This document shows, piece by piece, positions 20,481-32,846 of a DNA stretch of 64,000 nt; the first letter of the stretch is position 1; each line of letters begins with the position of its first letter. Below the pieces are notes generated by a model, which searched no databases, was not told the DNA's origin, and saw only the letters and a program-made list of their open reading frames with translations. Source of the stretch: Ascaphus truei (Eukaryota > Chordata > Amphibia > Anura > Ascaphidae); assembly GCA_036426205.1 (NCBI GenBank), contig CM071570.1, positions 6,651,747 through 6,715,746 on the forward strand. The letters are read 5' to 3'. A program made the position numbers and the translations under genes.

Positions 20481-21168
20481 TAGTGCCTTTATTGAGACTC
20501 ATTCTATCTAAATGATTGTATTCATATGCCTTTTCTTGTCTTTGTGTGGATATAATGTTTGTGCATAATGATACAACATATTGAGATACATATCTCTACA
20601 AGTGTCAGTTTTATTATACTAATCTTATTGATTGTGCACATGGTCCTACATATGGTGGATAACCTAATGAAACTATTTATGTATTTGCATACCATCAGCT
20701 GCTCTAATAGATATATCATCTATATTCAACTCATACTAATTAATAGTTGTTGAAGCTTTCCTACATTTAAAAAATAGGATGTCATCATGTTTTATATTGA
20801 ATATGACTAAGTAAGGATTCAGATTTATGAACTTTAGGTACATTTTAGATTTGGAAATGTAATAGTTTAATAGTCTAATAACCATCACTTTCTTCCCAGG
20901 AATTAATAATATAACAAATATTTTATGTTATACTGTATTATGCTTTTGTTTTTATAATTTTATCGAACATTGCAATTGATACATTGCCAGCTATTACATT
21001 TAATTGTTTGGCTGGATCTTTCTTTAAATATCTAAAAGTATGTCTTATTTTTGATTTAAGCTATATATATTGGACAATACTTCCAGCATTTACATGTATT
21101 ATATAGCACTGTTCCGTTTTTGGTTTGCTGTTTTTTATTCTTTTAAATGACTTTTCTAATGTTGTTGT
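20481..21168. other. AT-rich stretch, nothing recognised
   Basis: No supported feature. Confidence 0.2.
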
Positions 21169-22327
21169 TGTAGCAGACTCCCACCTTAGGTGTCACTCTA
21201 CCGGTTCCGATATGGCTAGTTTTGGTTTCCCATTTCATTTGGGTGCAGTTATTTTTGGACACAGGATGTGATAACACAGGTGTAGGAACTACTATAAATA
21301 TAACTATTAAAAGCTCTTACGTGAGATCTCCCGAAGGAGGTCTTATTTATTTATGCAGCTCCCTTTCCCTATGACTACGGGAACTAAGCGTTCAGATTAC
21401 CTTTGTTGCTCACAGGAGGCCTAATCTTCCGCCACTGGGAGCCTAGGGTGAGCTCTTTCTTCCTTGGTACAGCGCCTCCACCTGGGAGGGATCCCAGCAA
21501 GCAGGATAACCCCTCACAGGAACCAATCACTGTGAAGAATACACACACAGGTATATACAACTGGTTTACTAACACACCCACATATATCAATAACAATACA
21601 ATGACACCCACAATGACAATACACCAATACGATACCCACACAATATCCCCACACCCCAGCGTGGTTCCCCCAAAGTACTGAGGGTACCCTAGGCACCTAA
21701 ACACCAAGTGTCCGTAAGGTAGTCTCACCCAAAGTGTATGGAGTAGCGCTACTCCTGTGTGGATTCATTTGTGCACTTACCTCCCTGGGCACTCCTGTAC
21801 CCAGGTACAGCTGATAGAGGAAACAGAGGATGATCCGCCTCGTGGGGTAACTCCAGCAGGTGTGTCTCCTTAAATGTCCATAGGCCCTGGACCTGGTCCC
21901 AGGCCGCAGCGTGGCCATCTGGTCACCGGTAGCTGCAGCTGCAATGAGGTGAGGATCCCTACCTAGGGCCTTCCCTGCAGCACTTCACTATTGTTGGGTT
22001 CAGGGCCTAACTGGGGCCTTGGGGTTACTCTGGCCTAGTCCAGGGGCTACTGCTCTTTTCCGGCTCCGGCTAGACTGGCGTGTGCGGTCCGTTTCACGAC
22101 ACAAAACCCCTTCTCCCCTCCCACAGGATTCTGGGACTTGTAGTCGCTTGCGGAGCCGTTTTCAAGATGGCCGCCGCAACTAACTTTACTGCGCATGCGC
22201 CGTGCATCACACGGCGCATGTGTGACCTCAAGATGGCGTCACCCGCACTCCGAGTCCACCGCGGAGCTCATATCATCCCGGCAGCCTTCCCCCACCCACA
22301 CCGGAGGTAAGAAGGGGCTAAGCTACA
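21169..22327 (-). repeat. ZNF143/NRF1/YY1 repeat family, copy B
   Basis: The left terminus TGTAGCAGACTCCC and right terminus GGGGCTAAGCTACA form an imperfect inverted repeat. The left third has the family module GCTCACAGGAGG ... TACAGCGCCTCCACCTGGGA. The right third has GACTACAAGTCCCAGAATC on the minus strand (22127-22145, ZNF143-like), CAAGATGGCCGCC (22163-22175, YY1), CTGCGCATGCGCC (22189-22201, NRF1) and a second YY1-like CAAGATGGCGTC (22229-22240). No coding potential. No TSD is evident. It abuts a LINE 3' end on its right. Confidence 0.6.
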
Positions 22328-22640
22328 TATATAAAAATGTTTTACGAGGAAGTAATATATTTAGAGTTACCTCATGTTTTCAAGTATGTCCTGGGCACAG
22401 AGTTATGATGACAAATACATGGTTACACATACATAGTCACATTAAGTGAACGGTGTTATATATTACATTATATATAGGACATTGCATGCACAGTTAAAGA
22501 TAATATATGTTACAGGCGTATGTAACAGTTACAGACCAGATTTAAATGGGAGACGGCTTTAGTTTTGAAAGAACCTTAGACTGGTGGCGGCTGTGAGAAT
22601 CTCCACTAGATTGTTCCAGTTGTGAGGTGCACGGTAAGAG
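22328..22640 (-). mobile_element. LINE 3'-end fragment (same family as 14521-15770)
   Basis: It shares ATGTTTTACGAGGAAGTAAT, TCAAGTATGTCCTGGGCACA and ATGACAAATACATGGTTACA with the 14521 copy, and TAGACTGGTGGCGGCTGTGA with that copy's 3' untranslated region. No coding part remains. Confidence 0.65.
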
Positions 22641-24009
22641 ACGGTGGAGCGGCTGGATACCAACAAACAACAAGCAAACTGCAGACAGGGCACCAGTGGT
22701 CAGTGAGATATGTATACATTTATTGCATAATATAGGCACATAGTCCAAAGATGGACCTAAAAACAAAGGTATTAAATACCATGGACATTAAAAATAAACA
22801 CAATATAATAAATAAAGGAATAATAAACTAAATACTGTAGTGTAGTCAATAGATACAATTGAGCTCTACACTGCTAGAGTGAGGACAGGGCTGAAAAAGG
22901 GGTATGCCTGACCCTGTTTCAGAAGGGGAAGGGGATGTGACTTTGTAAATGGTTGCTATAGAAACAAAAGGCTTGTTACATTATAACACATTACAAATGT
23001 CATTCAGAGTTTTCAAAAAAGATAAAATGCTACAAGTATTTTCTCATAGTACAGAACTGATTTATTATAAAATAAAAACCCCACATGTAGGATATTGCAA
23101 GGTCTTCAGCTTTAAGGCGCTATGCCAAGGATAATTGTATTGAACATTTGCAAGAATGTTCTACGTATGATAAATGAGGACTCATTCTTCCGGTACTAAG
23201 GATAGAGGTATTTTTGATTGCTGACAGACATGTTGAAAGGTAGAATACAATGCGTATGTTTTATTCTATTAAAGAATTTATACATGAGAACCTTTGCTTT
23301 TATCAAAGACTCCTAGCGGGTTTCTTATTCAGTTCTTTTGAAATTCTACACAGCAATGAATGATCAGGAGTCTAAATTATCTGCTTTCCTTGTTGAAAAA
23401 ATGTCATTGCCCACAAACAATGAGAAAATCTATATTCAAAGTAAAAGTGAATTAGTCATTTCTGTTCTGTGAATGTGGGTTCACATTGTTCCTAACAAAT
23501 ACATCTAATTTATTATGGTTTAAATCAATGTCTGGTTTTGTCAGTCTGTGACAGGAGAGGAAGGCCTTTTACTCGGGCATGTTCAGCATATTGTACACGT
23601 GATCCAGTCCTGTTGTTTTCTTCTCACTTATATGGTTAAAAGGAGAAGTTTAGAAAAGTATAAAATAACTGAGTCTGCAGTGAGTGGGAGAGATGCACCG
23701 AGGGGGAAGCAGAGCACGTTGATTTGAAAAGTCATATGCGACTGTGCATTGAGCGCCTGATAAAGAGTTATGTCGCAAACTAAAAATTAGCCTTGGCTTA
23801 AATGCTGCAATGTAACTTCTATGCTTAGCATGTGATTTAGCGTTAGACACTACAGAGTCGTTAGCATATAGTCTAAAAGATGCTAGGGAAGTCTTAGATT
23901 AGCATGATTGCTAATACGCAGAATGTACGTCTATTATAATTATACGACTATAGATAACAATTATATGTGCATAACATGTGGCCGTATTTGCATCATGAGA
24001 TGCTGTTAC
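22641..24009. other. Unassigned stretch
   Basis: Short AT-rich frames only. No RNA gene or repeat termini could be supported. Confidence 0.2.
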
Positions 24010-24019
24010 AAATATTGTT

Positions 24020-24445
24020 AGGGGATATGATAACTATATACAAATATATTCGGGGACAATACAAGGAGCTTTCAAAAGAACTATTCATCCCACGGGCAGT
24101 ACTAAAGACTCGGGCCATCCCTTTAGGTTGGAGGAAAGGAGATTTCACCAGCAACAAAGGAAAGGGTTCCTTACAGTAAGGGCAGTTAAAATGTGGAATT
24201 CATTACCCATGAAGACGGTGATGGCAGATACAATAGATTTGTTCAAAAAAAAGTTTGGACATCTTTTAAGATGGGAAAGGTATACAGGGATATACCAAAT
24301 AAGTAAACATGGGAAGAATGTTGATCCAGGGATTAATCCGATTGCCAATTCTTGGAGTCAGGAAGGAATTTATTTTTCCCCTTATGAGATATCATTGGAT
24401 GATATGACTCTGGGGTTTTTTGTTTGCCTTCCTCTGGATCAATAA
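24020..24445 (+). pseudogene. CR1 LINE ORF2 C-terminal end
   Basis: Two overlapping frames encode LGDMITIYKYIRGQYKELSK, LFIPRAVLKT, then KGSLTVRAVKMWNSLPMKTV, then DTIDLFKKKFGHLLRW. These are the last blocks of CR1 reverse transcriptase proteins ('RGD.I..YKY', 'F..R....WN.LP..v......FK..L'). A frameshift near 24130 separates the two parts. The copy is severely 5'-truncated and inactive. The last residues (FVCLPLDQ) read into the conserved 3' untranslated region. Confidence 0.75.
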
Positions 24446-24477
24446 GTCTAGATATATGATAAAATATCTGTCGTATA

Positions 24478-26134
24478 TGTAATGGGTATTCCCCCCCCCC
24501 CCCAATCGCATATATAGTGTGGGGTGAAAGGGAACATACAATGTTACCATGGGTGTGGTGCGTTACCTGTTGGCTCACAGGAGGGCTGAGCTTCCGCCAC
24601 GGGGAACCTGGGGCAATATACTAGGGGTAACCACTTACTCGATACAGCGCCACCACCTGCGATGGCTCCCACCAGAGGGTGAGTGGTTCCTCGCAGGACA
24701 ATCACAATAATCACATACAACTGAAGGGGTAATAACTAATAACTTTTACTTAGGAACGTAAGATAACACATATCACGGCAATAACATCATAACAGGTGTC
24801 CCTCTCTAGAGGAGACACTTACCACTGCGTCGCGCAGGACGCTTTATCAACACCAGGTGATCCCACCCAGTGTCCATAGAGTCCCACCCAATGTCCCGCA
24901 CTCTTGCAGAGAGAAGCAATGGGTGACTGCGCAGTCACAATTACACTAAGGGCCCGTCGGTGCACTTATGACTGTATGATACCTGCCGAGCACTCCGGTG
25001 CTCGGATCAGCAACAACTTCACAAAGGGTCAGACGCGTGATGATTCCGTCTGATCCCAACCTGGAGATATTCTCTGTGGCCCCGACTTGAGCCCGAACTC
25101 CTTCACTGGAACCGCAGCGTCCGCTGAGTCCCTACCTAACACTACAACAACGTGACACACACTGTACTATAGGCCGTCCCTGTAGCACAGCATCCTTAGG
25201 TGGCTTAAGGAAAACTCCTAGGGCCTGCGGGGTTGCCTATCCTATGCAGGTAGGTCCCTGCACCCACCCTACTCGTAACACGGGCCCTGGGCCATGGCTC
25301 CCCAGACTGGGTATCGCTATGAACCCCCCCAGTTGCCTCACGCCACTTGCAACACGGACCCTGGGCTATGGCTCCCCAGACTGGTTACCGCTATGAACCC
25401 CCCAGTTGTCTTACGTCGCTTAACTCCTCTAATTTCTGCAGCAACGCTCTGCAGACTAACACTCAGCCCACTTGTCCCTCTCTACTCTTTCTGTTCCCCA
25501 GCTCTAACTACAGTAAGTGACAGGAGTCCCTAACCTGAGGGCTGTCCCTGGCAACACTCACTAACCTAGTGGGGAATCAGAGCTAACTTGGACCTTAGGG
25601 CTGCTGGCCTAGTGCAGGGAGTCCCTGACTCGTGCACCCTACCTCCTTCCCTGGGCTGCTCCTGACTCTGACCCTCAGCGTGGTCCAAGCCCGCGAAATG
25701 TATCCTTTCTTCCAGCGCAATCCTGCAGCCCTATTGGCTCCTATGAGGCACCTGATGCCTCCCTCGCTATGCTCCATGGGAATTGTAGTCCCATAGAGCC
25801 TATCTGAGCATTGGGGCGGCGTGCGCACTTGCCCTGCGGATGCGCGAGTCTTTAGGGGCCGCCTCAATGTTTCCCTACTCTGCTCTGGCACTCGCGCGAC
25901 TCTAACTGACTCTGGGCTATCTTCTGCGCATGCGCGACTCTGTCGGACCGCCGGGGCTTACTGCGCATGCACAAGAGCCGCCGGAGATCTCCTGCACACC
26001 GGAGCGCTGCCTCCTCGGCCCCCACCCTCCGGAATTGGCCGTCGGGTCTGCCGCTGGCCTCCAGCAGTACCCGCCATCGGTCCTGGCCACGAAGGTGATG
26101 GAGGTCGCAGGGGGCAAAGGGTGACCTGGCTACA
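24478..26134 (-). repeat. ZNF143/NRF1 repeat family, copy C, nested in CR1
   Basis: Bounded by TGTAATGGG on the left and CTGGCTACA on the right, with TATA on both sides (24474-24477, 26135-26138). This gives TG...CA termini plus a 4-bp duplication, as in LTR elements. A (C)n run lies at 24490-24503. The ZNF143-like site is at 25774-25791. NRF1 sites are at 25924-25936 and about 25961-25972. A YY1 motif is not clear. No gag or pol. A solo LTR is my preferred reading; the inverted TGTAGCCAGG-type ends leave a DNA transposon possible. Confidence 0.6.
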
Positions 26135-26215
26135 TATAAATTTAGCATAGCTTGAACTTGACGGCCGTACGTCTTTTTTCAACCTCCTCTACTATGTAAC
26201 TATGTAAGACTGAAT

Positions 26216-26925
26216 AGGCGGTAAGATTTCCAGGTTTACATGGTGTTATACGGTACCTGCAGTATGGATTACCTCATTATTAGGAATGTCAAACAAACAT
26301 ACTCGCACCCTATAAATTCTGTCCCCTTCTTCTCTAGTCCTCTGGTCAATTATCCTATAAATCATGCTGTGCCACGTAGCATTTGTGCTTCAATAGAGCA
26401 GCAAAAGCAGCTCTGGTTCATCAAACTCAAAGGTGAAATTCCTGTGCTCTCATAGTGTAGTCTGATTTGCACCTAATCCACAATAAAGAAGCCTTCTTCA
26501 ATTAAGGACACCCAGTAAAATGGCTCTAAATTGGATACCAGTGCAAAACAGGTGCTGTTAACCTTTGTATGCCCATGTAAGATACAATTAAATCAATGAA
26601 AAATAGAAATAGTTACGCTGCATATCGTAATATTACTGGCCCCTGTCCAAAATCCCATTTGCGCCTTTTTTGTCCTCTCTAAATTCAGTTCTTTGCTTCA
26701 AGTCCTTTGTTTGCTCGAGCTATAAATTAGCGCTACAACTCCAATGTCGTTAACCAAGTCCCCTGAATGTCATTGTATTGCTGTTATTCTCTATGGGTTT
26801 GAAGGCTGTGCCATACATTCTAAAACTTTTAGATCCAGCGAGTTCCTGTTTTAGGTAGTAGCCTTCCAACATATGTAAGTCTATGTAACAAAGGGCACAC
26901 TTTTTGCTCTTTATTTAATTTCTTG
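26216..26925. other. Unassigned stretch
   Basis: No supported feature. Confidence 0.2.
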
Positions 26926-27300
26926 TAATGACTAAAGGACATTCATATTCAGCTTGGAGGAGAGAAGAGGAGGGGGAATATAATAGCAACTTTTAAATAC
27001 ATAAAAAAGTTTCAACCAAGTAGAGGAGGGAAGCATATCTCAGGTAAAGGTAAGTGGATTGAAGAAGAGGTCATTCTCTGAAGCTGAAAGATGTCAGGCA
27101 AAGGGAAAGGCGAGGATGTACTTCATCACGGGATGGGAGATAGAAGATTCAAGTAATAAGCTCCCAACAGAAGTGGGAAGGGGCTAATGACGTAAGTGAA
27201 TACAAAAATGCTTGGGATATAATAAGCATAGCTTAAATATAAAAGAAAAACACGGATCAAATGAGGTCTGGGGTTTTACAGCAGGTAGGATAATAAGCAG
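26926..27300 (+). pseudogene. CR1-like LINE C-terminal remnant
   Basis: Broken frames read a GGIIATFKYIKKFQP-like block near 26975. An EDSSNKLPTEVGRG-like block follows near 27145. These correspond to the terminal blocks of CR1/L3-type RT proteins. Several frameshifts are present and no further RT motif is seen. Confidence 0.45.
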
Positions 27301-28852
27301 ATAAGGGGGGGGGGGGGGAGCAGTTCTTATCTCCCATCAAAATCTATATTTCTATCATCTATGTGTCCTATGTCTAAACATTACATTCTGTGCTGCCAGA
27401 TTCACATTCTTAGAGAATAATGAAAACTGTATACAGCTTAAGAAACAAACTCAATTAAAAAAAAAAAATGTAAAGTGAAAGATGGTTAAATATCAATGAT
27501 TTAGTCTCCATGGCCGAATACCTGCCTTACATAGGAGCACAGCTTCAGCTGAGTCTATTTAAAGGCAGGTAAGATGGCTTGACAGGTGATCTAACATTTA
27601 TGGGTATACTGTATGCCTGTGAGAGCTCAGTAAATGTGGGAGAAAGCCCTGTGACGATCTGCTAGCTGGTTTCCAATCACATGAACAGGTTCAAAGGATC
27701 CTGCTTTTTTTTAAAGGGGCAATCTATCTAGAACCAAAGTGAACTAATTCCAGTGACATGTTTAAGGGATATCATCTGGGTAATAGATACTTTTTAAAAA
27801 AAATCTATGAATTATTCAACGAAAGATACTCTACCGACTTTCAAATGTGTTTCTTATCAATTTAACTGAATGTTAAAGTTCCAGGAGGACATATAGTGAT
27901 GACAGCCATTTACCTGTTGAGTTAAAAGATAAAAGTAAGTTCCAATTTCACTAAATAAATTGTTTTTACTATCTTTTGCTGGGCTAGACAAACACACCTT
28001 GTTATATTTGCCAATTGTTCAAGTAGCTGTTCATAAACGTCCTTACCCTTGTGTAAACACTGACTCCTGATTCGGTATCACTGGTAAGAAATACAGTATT
28101 GATTTTGATTTAAATTAACAATTGATTTAAGAAGAGATATCTGACAGCTCTATTAAAAGCTTCAGGCGGGAAAATGAATTGCTTTCAGGTTGTGCAGGCT
28201 TTGTCCGTTCTGGGTAAAGATAAAGGAATTGTCTCATGGCAGTACCATGGCCCAATAAGTGCATTAACAGAACTTCAATACGCAAGAGAGATGAAGTATC
28301 CACTTAGTGGTTCTGAAGATCTAATTTTAAAAGAGCGTGTAGCATACAAGATCATGGTTTTTGGCAAAAACCACAGCATTCTGGCAGCTGTATAATTGCC
28401 CTTTGTGCAATACGTTTGTGACCTTAGAACTCTTTCTGATAGACACTGTACCTGTATGTATAATTAAGACTATTATAGAGCCCTACAAAAAGGGACAGGA
28501 CTGGCTGCAGTGTTGCTATAGTTTATAACTGATATGTTTGCTGACTAAGCGGTTGAATAGAAAATCCCACGTCTTGTACTTGAGTATATTTTTATTTAAC
28601 AACATTATACATCATTAATATGCACATTGAGAGGTTATATGAAGGTCAATTGTCTGTTACATAGGTACACTCTCTCCACTGCAAGGAAAGGCTTGAGAAA
28701 AATAACTGAGCCCTGTTTAGCGCCTCTGGTTTTTTGACCTTTAAAAATAAAAGTATTATGTAATTTAGCAATAGGACCCCCTATGTACATAAAAGGTGCT
28801 GTTAAATGTGATGCCATATCATAAAAAGGAGCCTAAAAATGGCATGTTATAT
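27301..28852. other. Unassigned stretch with poly-G run
   Basis: A poly(G) run is at about 27306-27319. A 73-codon frame at 28174-28395 starts MNCFQVVQALSVLGKDKG; I do not recognise it and no splice or promoter context supports it. Confidence 0.2.
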
Positions 28853-29023
28853 CAGGGGTAGCCAACCCCAATCCTCAAGAGCTACCTACTGAACAGGTTT
28901 TCAGGATACCCCTGCTTCCGCACAGGTTGCTCAATCAGTGACTCAGTCCACCTGTCCTGAAGCTGGAATATTCAGAACACCTGACCTGTTGGTAGCCCTT
29001 GAGGACTGAAGTGGTTACCCCTG
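28853..29023. mobile_element. hAT MITE, 171 bp, palindromic
   Basis: It starts CAGGGGTAGCCAACCCCAAT and ends AAGTGGTTACCCCTG, and is largely self-complementary (CAGGTTTTCAGGATACCCCT on the left; the right arm is diverged). The flanking octamers TGTTATAT (28845-28852) and TGTAATAT (29024-29031) match at 7 of 8, as expected of an aged hAT duplication. No coding capacity. Confidence 0.8.
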
Positions 29024-29379
29024 TGTAATATGCTGTCTAAAATGCATGAAGCTTCTGAAGCTTAAAAGTCTGGGCCACCACAATGGGACTTCAGTATGTA
29101 CATGGATTCTTGACCTGCAGAAAAGAAAGAATTCATGGGATTCCATGATGGGGATCTTGGGGATACTCTCATTATAGGACTGATTGAGTTTCAATTAGCA
29201 TAAGGGGGGATTAGAGGGACCTCTTCAGCAATGGGAGAGTAAGTGCACTAGGTGGAGTTGTCTGCTAGCATCTGTAGTCCCTCATGACTGGAATAATGTT
29301 TTTTCTTAGCTGTGCAAATTGCTACCATTCGTTGATATTGGTTTATTGTTTTGGGCTTGATTTGTGGTTTTTATTTTTT

Positions 29380-29825
29380 TTTAAATATATGTTAAATATA
29401 AACATAAATATATGTTAATGTTTGTTTTATCACAGTGTTTCCTGCATAACAAAGAGGAGTCATTTGCTGGGGAGAGACAAAGGCACACTATGCTTTGAGA
29501 CTGTTGCCGTTTGTTGGTATTCAATGGGCAAATGACAACTAAATATTACGTCTGATATATGTTAAATATAAATATTACGTCTATACATATATAATACTAC
29601 GTCTATATATATAAATATTACGTCTGATATATGTTAAATATAAACATAAATATATGTTAATGTTTGTTTTATCACAGTGTTTCCTGCATAACAAAGAGGT
29701 GTCATTTGCTGGGGAGATTAAGTAGAAGTTGATCTTCTGTCAACAAAGGCACACTATGCTTTGAGACTGTTGCCGTTTGTTGGTATTCAATGGGCAAATG
29801 ACAACTAAATATTACGTCTGATGAG
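29380..29825 (+). repeat. Tandem duplication, ~240-bp unit, two copies
   Basis: AACATAAATATATGTTAATG ... TTGCTGGGGAGA ... ATTCAATGGGCAAATGACAA ... TATTACGTCTGATATATG occurs at about 29400-29565 and again at about 29640-29822. The second copy has a ~26-bp insertion (TTAAGTAGAAGTTGATCTTC). A TACGTCTATATATATAAATA stretter lies between the copies. Confidence 0.85.
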
Positions 29826-30111
29826 TGACATGTGCAGTGTTTCTATGTGAAGGCAAAACCTGATAAGCGACAAGTACCAGTAACCAGGTATGCCTCTGAC
29901 TACATGAGCTGTACTGTACATTAGGCACTGTCCATGTGGACTTTGAGCAACTCTAATGAAACTCATTGGTACATTGACATACTCATGATAGTAACACAGG
30001 GAGTGGTTCCTCGTTAGCCCATAGAGTAGATAGAACACAAGTAGAGTAGCAGGTAGAAGTCATGTAGCCATTATAGGTATCATTTCTACCTTCATTTTAT
30101 TCTGTCTTCTT

Positions 30112-30885
30112 ACAATATTACAACAAAAGACAGGGGTGCCCAATGCTCCGTCCAATTGACAAAACATATATGGTAAATAGTATAAAGTTTAAATACTTCA
30201 ATAATAATAATAATAATAATAATAACTTGGTTATTTAGTTTAACCCTTTGGCCAAAGCGTCGTAAGCCTGCATACCAAACATCAAGGTATAACAAAAATG
30301 CAGGTCCCACTGTGAACCCTTCCCTTTACCTCTGTATGAGGGGAAAGAACCATAGTAGGTCCTGTTCTTGCACCAGAGTGAAAGACCTCCCAAGTTAAAA
30401 AGGTGAGGAGGAGTGAGCTCTGGGGGGAGGTGCCACCTACCTCCATACAACTGTTACCAGTCAGAAATTGATTAACACACATTCCCACATAGCTCAAACG
30501 TCTACACCCACCACATCATGAATATATATTTATGTCAAAAAGAGTGCTACTGGGTGTGGCAAATGTATACAACAAAAGACAGGGGTTCCCAATGCTCTGT
30601 CCAATTGACAAAACATATATGGTAAATAGTATAAAGTTTAAATACTTCAATAATAATAATAATAATAATAATAACTTGGTTATTTAGTTTAACCCTTTGG
30701 CCAAAGCGTTGTAAGCCTGCACACCAAACATCAAGGTATAACCAAAAATGCAGGTCCCACTGTGAACCCTCCCTTTTACCTCTGCATGAGGGGAAAGAAC
30801 CATAGTAAGTCCTGTTCTTGCAGCAGAGTGAAAGACCTCCCAAGTTAAAAAGGTGAGGAGGAGTGAGCTCTGGGGGCTCATAATA
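30112..30885 (-). repeat. Tandem duplication, ~450-bp unit, with (AAT)n core
   Basis: CAACAAAAGACAGGGGTGCC starts the first copy (30120); the second (30571) differs by a few bases. Both contain (AATAAT)n, ACCCTTTGGCCAAAGCGT, CAGGTCCCACTGTGAACCCT and AGGTGAGGAGGAGTGAGCTC. The second copy is cut after GTGAGCTCTGGGG. The family also occurs as a palindrome at 16961. Its origin is unknown; long frames on the minus strand are open but show no family motif. Confidence 0.8.
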
Positions 30886-30949
30886 TTAACACATACTGTA
30901 TACAGTACAGTACATATATCAACACAGCTCCTCTGCAAGTTATAGTACT

Positions 30950-31290
30950 GCTTAACATTCATAGATCTGCTTGGCTTATGGGACTTGCTCAGACAACAGC
31001 GACTGCATCTACAATTTCTGTGTCTGGCAAACACTGTTATTGATTGTAATAGACGGGACTGTGTGTTTATAATTGACTGTTCACCTGTTTCTAAACAGTT
31101 GGGGCTTTTCTTTTTCTACTTACTGCTGTGCCATGCTTAACAACCACAGTGCTGCTTGCCTTATGGGACTTGTTTTTGATTACAGTGACTGCATTAGCCT
31201 GACAACTTTTGTATCTTGTAAACATTGTTATTTACTGTTACAGAATTGACCATTTAAACAGATGGGGCTTTGGTTTTGCTGCGTGATGCT
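30950..31290 (+). repeat. Diverged tandem duplication, ~185-bp unit
   Basis: CTTATGGGACTTG...GCGACTGCAT...GGCAAACACTGTTATT...AAACAGTTGGGGCTTTTC (about 30975-31115) is echoed by CTTATGGGACTTG...GTGACTGCAT...GTAAACATTGTTATT...AAACAGATGGGGCTTTGG (about 31160-31275). Confidence 0.6.
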
Positions 31291-31611
31291 ATGACCTGCC
31301 CCTGTTATCTTTACTATTTCATACTTAATTTAACATTCTTTTGATGGGGAATTTAATATACATTTGTAGCTACAGCAAATCCTTATTCATTAGTATTTAG
31401 TGGTAATTTGTCATATTTAATATGGTGTTTGCAACAGCTTGTCCATATCTAACCTCTCCATTTATTTTCATTAGTGTATATCTCCAGGGTAAACTTTTGC
31501 TTTGATTTCATTTTTACTATTGCCACCAGATGTTTTGAGCTTTAGATATCCTATATTATTGATTTTGTACTAGTAATTTGAGTCAGTTGTATAAGATTAT
31601 TGCTATACTGT

Positions 31612-32846
31612 TGTAGCGCAGTTTCCCCCACCCTATGGGAGATATGGCGGCTACTGTGTGTGTGCTTTACCTGCGGCTCACAGGAGACCTGAACCTCCGC
31701 TGCTGGTAGCCTGGGGTGTGCCTGGATTGTCTGGTGACAGCGCCTCCACCTATGAGGGATCCTGACAGCGCCGGATAACCCCTTCACAGAAGCCAATGCA
31801 ATAATTACACACAGCGTATATAATAACAGGTTTACTGACATGCAATAGGCAACACAATAACACAACTAATGCGGCCTCGCATTGTCTTACCAACACACCA
31901 TACCCCACTGTCCATTCACTTAGTCCACACCCCAGTGAGAGCGTCCTCCATGGTGCAGAGGTGCCCTGGGCACCTACCCAACCCTGTGAACACAGAAGCC
32001 AGCCCACCCAGAAGTGTGTGACAGCGCTGCCCACAGTGTATGGTTGGTGCACTTTGTAGAGGGGGTATACCTGCCGGGTGCTCCAACACTCAGAAGCGCC
32101 AACTGAAGACAAGGGTCCGTCCGGTCCCACACCATTGCCGTCAGTAATGAGTCATTCTCCGTGTGGGGTGGTATCCAGCAGGAGCGTCCCACCTTAACAG
32201 TCTCTTTATGCGTTGGTGGTCTGGTCCCAGACCGCAGGCCGCATCTGCTGCGCGGTATCCTTTGGTGTGTCCCTGACACTAATCAGATAATGAGACAGTG
32301 TCCTCATCTATGGGGCCTGTCCCTGTAGCAGCCACAACCTACAGGGGAGTCAGGGCCTAGCTGGGGCCTAATAGGGCATAGTAAAGGGGCCACAGACGCC
32401 CTGCACATACACCCTCACCCTTCTGTGCCCCAGCTCCGACTGGCATTGCTCCAAGTGCGCCAAATGTATCTTTCTGGCTGCTCCGTAATCCCTGCAGTCC
32501 TGTTGGCGGTCTGGCTGCATGTGATCTATGCAGCCCCTGGGGCTGCTGGGAATTGTAGTTCCCTATGAAGAGCTATATTGTAATGCCTGCCACAACCCAT
32601 ACCAGTACTGCGCATGTGTGAAACATTCTGTGCATGCGTGACTGCAAGAAGATGGCGGCTCCCAGCGACGGGAGCCATCGCGGACCTCTGGCGACCCGCT
32701 CACTATCCTGAACACCTGCGGGTCTGTCCCCGCCTCCAGCGGCACCTGCACTAAGCGCCCACACCAGCAGCAGCTCCCCACACACTTCTGCTGCCATATC
32801 GGAAGGTAAGGGTGCCAATGGGGAGCCCAGGGGAAACCTGGCCACA
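31612..32846 (-). repeat. ZNF143/NRF1/YY1 repeat family, copy D
   Basis: The termini TGTAGCGCAGTTTCCCC and GGGGAAACCTGGCCACA are inverted over about 17 bp. The left module GCGGCTCACAGGAGACCTGA...GACAGCGCCTCCACC matches copies B and C. The promoter-like right part has a ZNF143 site (32546-32562, GAACTACAATTCCCAG on the minus strand), NRF1-like CTGCGCATGTGTG (32608-32620) and YY1 AAGAAGATGGCGGCT (32646-32660). It is 1235 bp with no coding capacity. The flanking bases do not form an obvious duplication. Confidence 0.6.

Larger units (their letters stand above)
24010..26215 (+). mobile_element. CR1-type LINE 3' end, split by repeat copy C
   Basis: The coding remnant (24020-24445) is followed by the start of the CR1 3' untranslated region, then the insertion 24478-26134. 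The 3' untranslated region then resumes TATAAATTTAGCATAGCTTG...ACTATGTAACTATGTAA. The uninterrupted equivalent is present in the minus-strand CR1 at 43190-44142, which confirms that the two halves belong together. Confidence 0.75.

Noticed and set aside
28174..28395. 73-codon frame that looks protein-like (MNCFQVVQ...)
   Set aside because: No family recognised, no splice sites or neighbouring exons visible; kept only as unassigned sequence.
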